A stretch of DNA of 14,670 nt from Rodentolepis nana (taxonomy: Eukaryota > Platyhelminthes > Cestoda > Cyclophyllidea > Hymenolepididae): positions 19,199-33,868 of the forward strand of contig UZAE01012690.1 in assembly GCA_900617975.1 (NCBI GenBank), read 5' to 3'. Each line of letters starts with the position of its first letter. Position 1 is the first letter of the stretch. Both the position numbers and the translations under genes were made by a program. The notes beneath the pieces were generated by a model. That model saw only the letters and a list, made by a program, of their open reading frames with translations. It was not told the origin of the DNA and made no database searches. Below are positions 9,801 to 14,670 of this stretch, piece after piece.

Positions 9801-11004
9801 ATTGAGTCGAAAGTATAAACATGAATGAATACTTCAAACCCCCCAGCTTAATATGGGCATTCAACGAAATTAAGAGTACTTAGGACAATCTTTAACCTCT
9901 GGGTCGTGAAAAAACAATAGATTTGTAGTAGGTAAACCAAGTTCTCGGGTTGCATGAATTGGATACAGGATTAATAATGAATGGGATCGTACAATAATGT
10001 CTCTAAAACTAACCTTATCCATAAGGAGCTGCAATTTACTATTTTTAATATTTGTCGTTTATATATAATAGGGAATAATGATTTAATTTATTGTTTCACA
10101 TGGGACCTCTATTACCTTGAAGAGACCATCTTCAAAAGAAGTTGTGAATAACATCTTAAAGCACATAATGTTTGTGACATTGGAACAAAAAATTAAAATT
10201 CATACGATATAATCCAGGATGCCGGTATACTTTATTTATAAAATACCGAAAATATAGCCTTTCAAATCTAGCATACATCGCAAGAATAACGGGCATGAAG
10301 TCCTCAAAATCTATTGTTGAATCATCGAAACCACCTGGAACATTCGCTAGAGCTAAGACGATACTTGGAGTTAATGATTTGAACCCCCCCCCCCCTTCTC
10401 CACTAGAAAGTGCTAAAAAACGCGATTATAGTAGGTAGGTAAAGAATCTACGGTGGGCAAAATAATAAGCTTAAAACAAACCTGCATGTAGATAAACTCC
10501 CATTTGTGGTAGTAAAGACTTTGCAGACTGGCCAATCTTTCAGCTTCAAAATCGGCCAACTCAAGGCGGTGCTTATTCTGCATTGTTCGCTTGCAAAGGT
10601 AGACAGCATAGTCAACAGTAGTGTCTGTTTCATGTTGTGAACAACGAGAGGGGTAAAGGCAGGGTGTTTGGAAACGATAATAGGTGTGGCTATCGTTGCG
10701 AACAGCCATCGCGTGATCCATAGCAGCTATTGGAAAGAGATAACCATAAGCTGCAATTCGACTAGCTAGGTGCACAGCTTCAGCTACATCATCAGCCCCC
10801 GCGTGGACCATGAACCACAAAACTATGTCACTTCCTGCAGAAAATACGATTTCAAATAGCCACACTTACCAGAGAAGACGCTAGGAATCACAGACAAAAA
10901 GTTTTTTACATTGCGAATAGGAATACCATGGGTCTCCGAAAACATGCACTCAACAAGAGCTTCTAATCTTCTCCAAAGATATTCATTTGGAGAATCTCGC
11001 AATT
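6322..11004 (-). CDS. RGS7: R7-family regulator of G-protein signalling (DEP-R7H-GGL-RGS), RGS6/RGS7 type, 6 exons, 5' end incomplete
   Basis: CDS join on the minus strand: 11004-10870, 10834-10482, 9729-9385, 9307-9010, 8591-8299, 6813-6322. Introns are GT-AG, phases agree, and the result is 637 residues ending in TGA. In fragment numbering, DEP lies at about 14-98, R7H/DHEX at 100-215, GGL at 250-290 and the RGS box at about 435-607. The best fit is to vertebrate RGS6/RGS7: [13 protein letters not shown], [17 protein letters not shown] and RVKRW are almost identical. The family accelerates GTP hydrolysis on Gi/o alpha subunits. It forms an obligate dimer with G-beta-5 through GGL and binds a membrane anchor through DEP, mainly in neurons and muscle. 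Vertebrate RGS7 is about 490 residues; this protein is longer because of a Gly/Ser linker after GGL and an insertion inside the RGS box. The symbol is by family; RGS6 and RGS7 are not distinguishable here. Confidence 0.95.
6814..8298 (-). other. RGS intron (1,485 nt), no gene seen inside
   Basis: Runs from donor GTGAGC (8298-8293) to acceptor AG (6815-6814). An open stretch at 7150-7425 on the minus strand is rich in Phe and Leu with no recognisable domain. The RGS alignment does not need it. Confidence 0.8.
8299..8591 (-). CDS. RGS7: RGS exon E: NPW motif and first half of the RGS box
   Basis: Residues 378-474. SNPWLADN matches RGS7 SNPWLSDD. A longer-than-usual spacer follows. [19 protein letters not shown], then [20 protein letters not shown], is the start of the RGS box. 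The ENLMFW block (465-470) carries the conserved Asn that contacts the switch regions of the G-alpha subunit. The acceptor is ccttag and the donor CAA|gtgagc in phase 0. Confidence 0.97.
8592..9009 (-). other. RGS intron (418 nt)
   Basis: Runs from donor GTGAGT (9009-9004) to acceptor AG at 8593-8592. It contains a short GGATATAGGAATATAGGAA near-repeat at about 8740-8762. Nothing else was recognised. Confidence 0.8.
9010..9307 (-). CDS. RGS7: RGS exon D: end of GGL and a Gly/Ser-rich linker
   Basis: Residues 278-376. [14 protein letters not shown] lines up with SYTEQYLEYDPFLL at the end of GGL. From there the exon encodes a low-complexity stretch rich in Gly, Ser and Thr, with a five-Gly run (a CCA-type trinucleotide repeat on the plus strand near 9212-9226). 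The tail is moderately hydrophobic ([20 protein letters not shown]). The phases fit on both sides (ag|AAC and G|gtgagt), so the linker is coding and not a retained intron. No known domain is recognised in it. Confidence 0.93.
9385..9729 (-). CDS. RGS7: RGS exon C: rest of R7H and most of the GGL domain
   Basis: Residues 163-277. [20 protein letters not shown] and [20 protein letters not shown] match RGS7 ([36 protein letters not shown]). A basic, low-similarity linker follows ([16 protein letters not shown]...). The GGL helix then begins with [20 protein letters not shown]. This aligns with LDRHRLKMSKVADSLL, but the family's Trp at the helix start is missing. The acceptor is gttcag-like (cctgttgggagg on the plus strand gives ...caacag) and the donor CAA|gtataa. 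The plus strand opposite this exon is also open (9398-9805), but only the minus reading has homology. Confidence 0.95.
9730..10481 (-). other. RGS intron (752 nt) with a C12 run
   Basis: AT-rich intron between R7H exons. A homopolymer of twelve C lies at 10384-10395 on the plus strand. No gene or element boundary is recognised. The adjacent bases (TTCTCCACTAGAAAG) do not clearly match the repeat family seen elsewhere. Confidence 0.75.
10482..10834 (-). CDS. RGS7: RGS exon B: second half of DEP and first part of R7H/DHEX
   Basis: Residues 46-162. [35 protein letters not shown] and [12 protein letters not shown] complete [33 protein letters not shown] and KWEFIYMQ form the start of R7H. DEP binds the R7BP/R9AP-type membrane anchors, and R7H packs against DEP in the known structures. 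The acceptor is ctgcag and the donor CAG|gtttgt in phase 0. Confidence 0.96.
10835..10869 (-). other. 35-nt mini-intron in the RGS gene
   Basis: GTAAGTGTGG...TCTGCAG, 35 nt, interrupting the DEP domain in SVFS-G-SDIVLW, which is continuous in RGS7 (SVFSGSDIVQW). Reading through it gives a frameshift and TAG. It is near the lower size limit known for spliceosomal introns in animals. Confidence 0.94.
10870..11004 (-). CDS. RGS7: RGS exon A: first half of the DEP domain
   Basis: Encodes 44 codons: [20 protein letters not shown], then [16 protein letters not shown], then [11 protein letters not shown]7 has ESPNMLVYRKMEDVI, then GIPIRTVKSFLSKIPSVFSG. The acceptor is aactag at 11010-11005, needed because the same frame has TAA just upstream. 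The exon starts with two bases of a split codon, so an upstream exon must carry the ATG. The donor is TCTG|gtaagt. Confidence 0.9.
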
Positions 11005-11266
11005 CTAGTTCAGATAGCAATTAACGAAATAAAACGGCCTACCAAGCATCAAGGAGGAGAAATTCGACAAAGTATATTGAATTTAAATGCAATATGAAGA
11101 TATATTCAACAAATAAGACGTTGATTACAATAAATGCTTATTTCTGTTAGATAATTAAAGAGGTCATTTCATAAGTAATCCCGCTTCAGGGTGTCCAACG
11201 CCATTAATGGCGCGAAACCGAAACTAGATGCCAATTAACCAATCATATGTACCCTCGCATTTATAC

Positions 11267-11303
11267 GCCAATCGCCTGTCGCAATATGGTTAGAACTCAT
11301 CAT
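11267..11303 (-). CDS. Candidate start exon of the RGS gene (37 nt)
   Basis: The minus strand reads ATGATG, then ten more codons (peptide MMSSNHIATGDW), then C|gtataa. The single left-over base is exactly what the exon at 11004 needs (C+AA = Gln). The donor GTATAA is the same hexamer used by the GGL exon at 9384-9379. The intron would be 262 nt. N-terminal leaders of R7 proteins are short and poorly conserved, so homology cannot confirm it. It was chosen by phase and position only. Confidence 0.3.
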
Positions 11304-11928
11304 TGTGGCCGAGGAAGAGTTAACAACAAGAACACCAACGTGGAAAGAATAAAATAGGCCTCAAATCTGAACAGGAATGAAGTAAGCTTCGGTATGGGGA
11401 ATGATGGATGTCATTTTTTTATCCCTGCGTTATGCGCTTTGGGTCCGTGCTGTATGCGAATCCAGTATTGACAAACGGAACCCCTAATCATAAAAACACT
11501 TGCTAATTGTTTACAATGAATCCGCCTAGTCAACCCAAGTCCGCGGTACAGATACCCGAACACCCAAATATTTTGAATCCTTAGTGGCTTAAGTAAACGA
11601 ATAAAACTAACTAAAGTAATTGTGACTAACGTGAGGATAATTTTTTGCTACTATAAATTTTTTGACAAAGGTTATCATAGAATCGTTTTATATACTGTTA
11701 TTAAAATAGAATTTCTATATAGATTTTGTCAAACTTTAACTTATTCATTGAATTCGGCTGAATCTTGTGTTATATTATTATAATTTAATTATGATCAACT
11801 CTATTATTATTTGACAAAGTTGAGTAGGTAATCTGGGATTCGTTTTTAAAAATGACCTCTAATGACTAGAATTTAGTTCTACCACCTCGTCGTAGATTTT
11901 CGTATTTTCGTTTTAACTGTCTGTTTAT
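11304..11928. other. AT-rich sequence upstream of the RGS gene
   Basis: No coding stretch recognised on either strand. If the candidate start exon at 11267-11303 is right, this is the promoter-side flank. If not, it is part of a longer first intron. Confidence 0.6.
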
Positions 11929-12028
11929 ATTTATTTATATCAAATGGCAGGCGTTTTAATAGTTACTATTGGCCCTATAGTTGATGTCAGGCTTCACAGA
12001 GAGGAAGGAACAACAAAGTGAAAAAATT
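11929..12028 (+). repeat. Left terminal inverted repeat of element copy 2
   Basis: Pairs with the inverse complement of about 12250-12348. The outermost 20 nt differ at one base (GGC versus GCC after CAAAT). Divergence rises inward to the G run. Confidence 0.8.
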
Positions 12029-12046
12029 GGGGGGGGGGGGGGGGGG
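12029..12046 (+). repeat. G18 homopolymer at the inner edge of the element arm
   Basis: Eighteen consecutive G, the longest homopolymer in the window. The position is shared with the G10 run of copy 1 and the CCCC of the right arm, so it is a variable-length part of the repeat family. Assembly length may be unreliable here. Confidence 0.9.
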
Positions 12047-12249
12047 CTGAGACTGAAGAGTGTTTTACCTGGGGTGTGCTGTAGACTTACCTCCACGTGG
12101 TACACCCTGGGCAACGACAAAAAGTATATTAATCTATACCTCACTGTATGTCATATTCGACTACTTCCACAGTAATGACCTCATTTTTTTCTACCTTTGT
12201 GTCTGTCACTTTTACATCTTTGAAACATTCTTCTTTTCCCCAATATCGA

Positions 12250-12348
12250 CTTTTTTCACTTTGATGTTCCTTCCCCTCTGTGAAGCCTGAAGTCAACTAA
12301 AGGGCTAATGATAACTACCAAAACGCCTGGCATTTGATATAAATAAAT
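12250..12348 (-). repeat. Right terminal inverted repeat of element copy 2
   Basis: Inverse partner of the left arm. It is also the arm kept in the truncated copy at 3482-3808, where CAACTAAAGGGCTAATGATA is identical. That makes this arm closer to copy 1 than to its own left partner at several positions. Confidence 0.8.
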
Positions 12349-14020
12349 AAATGAGTAGACTTAAGCACTCAGACTAGTGATTAGATAGTAAAATTGGAAA
12401 TGCAAGTTCAGACATCTGTTGAAACGGATAAGGTTTCGATTTTTATGTTTCCAAACAAAATGGACTAGTTCTTAATGTTTAAGCCTTCATTAAACATACC
12501 TTGCATTTTTATGTTTAATATTTTATACAAAAACGTTGTGTTCTGTAATTTTTATCTATTTTTGTTTGGCTTGCCAGAAAAATACCCATTAGATAATAAT
12601 GTCTGGACGTTTATTTCTTACGAATTAAACAACAGTTTAAACCTATTAATCAAATTTCGCTTCTAGAAGTACTCTACTTCGAGCTCTTAATTTTCGAGCT
12701 ATTGCTATCGGTCGATTAACTGGCTTAATGGCAATAAACTTTGCGATTGAATTAAGTGCGCAATAACAAACTGCCCGCAATGTTAAGTTCTAAGCCTATT
12801 TTTATTCCGATATTGAACATCCAAATACCCTATTCTGCAAAGTAACTCTTCGGTAAAATTTGATTTAACTTCATCCAAACCATGTTTATTCTAATTTTAA
12901 ACATTATGGTTATTAACTGACCCGAAGAGCTTTTCTCTTTTCAAAATACACTTATACTGTTTCCATCCAAAGACGCAAAACCTATTTCATAAAATATTTT
13001 CATTATCTAAAATCAAATTCCACATAAATTTACTTTTTTGTCTATCAAAACTAAATAATGCCGATGAAATGCTAATTATGCTATACATTAGAGCGCAATT
13101 GGCATAAATGTTGAATAAATGTCCTTTGATACCTTTACCAAAGACGTAACGAATAAGTGATGTGGGGATGAGCCCCACCCTTTCTATGGTCACGAGTAAA
13201 ATAAGGGATTTAATGTGGGTGTGGCATTTACTACCGCACAAAATATCCCACAATTTGTAGCCTAATTGTTTTCAATTAAAATATGTTCACGAAATTTATA
13301 CTTGTATATAGTAATTATTCATATCTGTGGCTTTGTTAAAAATTTTAAAATTGTATTTTGCAGTGACATTTACTTATCTTAGTTCCCTTGGTCGTTAAGT
13401 TGACAATATTGGCCAAAAAATGCTGAAAATATCACGAAGAAAGAGACTCCCAGACAATGAAATTTCAAAGCGTTTTTTCTATTTTTATACCACAATACTC
13501 TTAGGAACGGGCATTATATCAGTCTTTCGTATGAAATCTATTCTTGATATATTCTTTTCGAGCTGTCTTCAAAGTTGCTGCAATTTTTAATGAGTTAATT
13601 AATTAATATATCATATGTTTTAATTTTAAATGAACATTGCAATGTTTTCCAAATAATAGAAATTTAATAGATATGGATGTTACAAATTTCCTAATAAATA
13701 AATTTTTTCTTCCCTTAAATGTAATGACTAATAAAGTAGACTTGCTCGTCTTTTATATTCTAATTCTTTTCATAATCAAATAGACGTGTTTTTTATGTCC
13801 TTGATTTATGCTTTTTAATCCTCGATGACTTGTAAATTTCGAAATGCATGAAACGCTTCTTCGAGGGAAGCGTAGCAGCTTATTGAAAAACTGGATCGAT
13901 TAAAACTTCAATTCTATTGGATATAATTACTCGACACCCATTGAATTAGTCAAAGCCATGAAATACTGAAGCCTTAGCTTATACTCGGAAATCCCTATAC
14001 AAATTCTTCTGGTAAAGAGA
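12349..14020. other. AT-rich intergenic or intronic spacer
   Basis: About 1.7 kb without a supported gene. Open stretches at 12475-12666 (+) and 12987-13253 (-) show no protein family features, and the latter begins at TTG, not ATG. Two small perfect hairpins are present: GTGGGG/CCCCAC at 13162-13178 and ACGCTTC/GAAGCGT at 13853-13873. Confidence 0.6.
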
Positions 14021-14029
14021 AAACAGACG

Positions 14030-14300
14030 TGTGGCCGTGTCCTGTCGGTTGGGTTGTCTGTTAAGGATGGGATGTATTGTCATTGGGTCGACTGGCAGGG
14101 AGCTTAGTAGTTATATACACTTTCGGGTTTACAACAACTTAATGGCTTTGATTACTGATTGGTCCAGTGGTCCCTGTACTCGTGAACTCCTAGTGGGATT
14201 AACATGACGAGGGCAATATTCCAGAGTACCTGAATGCGAATGCAATTCTTTGCTTCAGCAATTCAGACGATGTGCTCTCCACCACTTGATCATGTCTATA
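14030..14300 (-). other. GC-richer island, possible decayed LTR or other retroelement fragment
   Basis: Stands out from the AT-rich surroundings by composition. On the minus strand it has TATATAA (14117-14111) followed by ACTACTAAGCTCCCTGCC. It is bounded by a TG near 14293 and a CA at about 14031-14030, as an LTR would be. No second LTR, primer site, pol gene or target duplication is visible, so a solo or TRIM-like LTR is only one option. Translations on both strands contain stops. Confidence 0.3.
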
Positions 14301-14670
14301 AACGCTTAATATATATTCAGATTCCCAGGACTTATGCGTTGAACCTTATAAGATTCATTAAGAATATTAATTTCCCTTGGTTTTAAATTGACTCTTTAAA
14401 AATATAATTTATTTCATATAAATAAATGCCAGCACACGGAATATTTTGTGTGAAAATAATTCCTCGGTGTAAGAAATCAATAAGCCATTCATAGGCTTTA
14501 TCGAACAAAAAAAGTTGGACTTTTGAAAATGAAATTTAAGATGATCTCAAATATCACATGCAGAAAGATTGACGGAAGGCTAGTTAGATTCAAATTTCAA
14601 TAACAATTGTTTATCGTCATGTGCGGAGTTAAATGACCATATATCAATCTCTCCCCTTAACCCCCACCCC
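14301..14670. other. AT-rich right end of the window
   Basis: No coding, RNA or repeat feature recognised; it ends in a short C-rich stretch (CCCCCACCCC). Confidence 0.6.

Larger units (their letters stand above)
11929..12348 (+). mobile_element. Complete inverted-repeat (MITE-like) element, copy 2
   Basis: Both ends carry a long inverted repeat of about 100 nt. The left arm starts with ATTTATTTATATCAAATGGC, and the right arm ends with the inverse of nearly the same sequence. Further in, CTTCACAGAG(A/G)GGAAGGAACA and CAAAGTGAAAAAA are shared by both arms. The arms differ at roughly a dozen positions. The inner end of the left arm is a run of 18 G (12029-12046), matched by CCCC in the right arm. 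The middle carries the core also found in copy 1. There is no transposase frame, and I could not define a clear target-site duplication, partly because the ends are TA-rich. A non-autonomous DNA transposon is the simplest reading. Confidence 0.8.

Noticed and set aside
9398..9805. 135-codon open stretch on the plus strand
   Set aside because: Antisense to RGS exon C, whose minus-strand reading matches R7H and GGL closely. The plus reading has no family resemblance.
12080..12117. Resemblance of ACTTACCT...CCTGGGC in the element core to the 5' end of U1 snRNA
   Set aside because: Only the 8-nt donor-pairing motif and a GGGC block agree; the intervening sequence and length do not.
12987..13253. 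88-codon minus-strand open stretch
   Set aside because: Begins with TTG, lies in AT-rich spacer and has no known domain. A decayed repeat cannot be excluded.
13853..13873. Perfect 7-bp hairpin ACGCTTC/GAAGCGT
   Set aside because: Short and isolated, without T-run or gene context; compatible with chance.

Overview
The window looks like nuclear DNA of an invertebrate animal. It is AT-rich, and its two protein-coding genes are split by GT-AG introns and read in the standard code. Several introns are extremely short (35, 39 and 47 nt) and sit beside kilobase-sized ones. Together with the AT content, this makes a flatworm, perhaps a tapeworm, my best guess. That guess is inference; no marker gene in the window proves it.

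Both genes lie on the minus strand. Left block (490-5400): the first eight coding exons of an ABCB6-type half ABC transporter (HMT subfamily). Reading phases agree across all seven introns and give 649 codons. They cover the N-terminal membrane extension, the six-helix transporter core and the first strands of the ATPase domain. The window ends just before the Walker A exon, so the catalytic half is missing because of the cut. The largest ABCB6 intron (2022-4166) contains a truncated copy of a short repeat element.

Middle block (6322-11004): the last six coding exons of an R7-family regulator of G-protein signalling (RGS6/RGS7 type), with DEP, R7H/DHEX, GGL and RGS domains in the usual order. 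All exon phases again agree, giving 637 residues and a TGA stop. It differs from vertebrate relatives by a Gly/Ser-rich linker of about 95 residues between GGL and RGS, and by about 50 extra residues inside the RGS box. A 37-nt candidate for the start exon is proposed at 11267-11303. The two genes are head-to-tail, about 0.9 kb apart, and are not known to share a pathway.

Right block (11304-14670): no convincing gene. It holds a complete short inverted-repeat element (11929-12348) of the same family as the copy in the ABCB6 intron, and a GC-richer island near 14030-14300 with LTR-like features on the minus strand. The rest is AT-rich spacer. I saw no rRNA, tRNA or CRISPR array.
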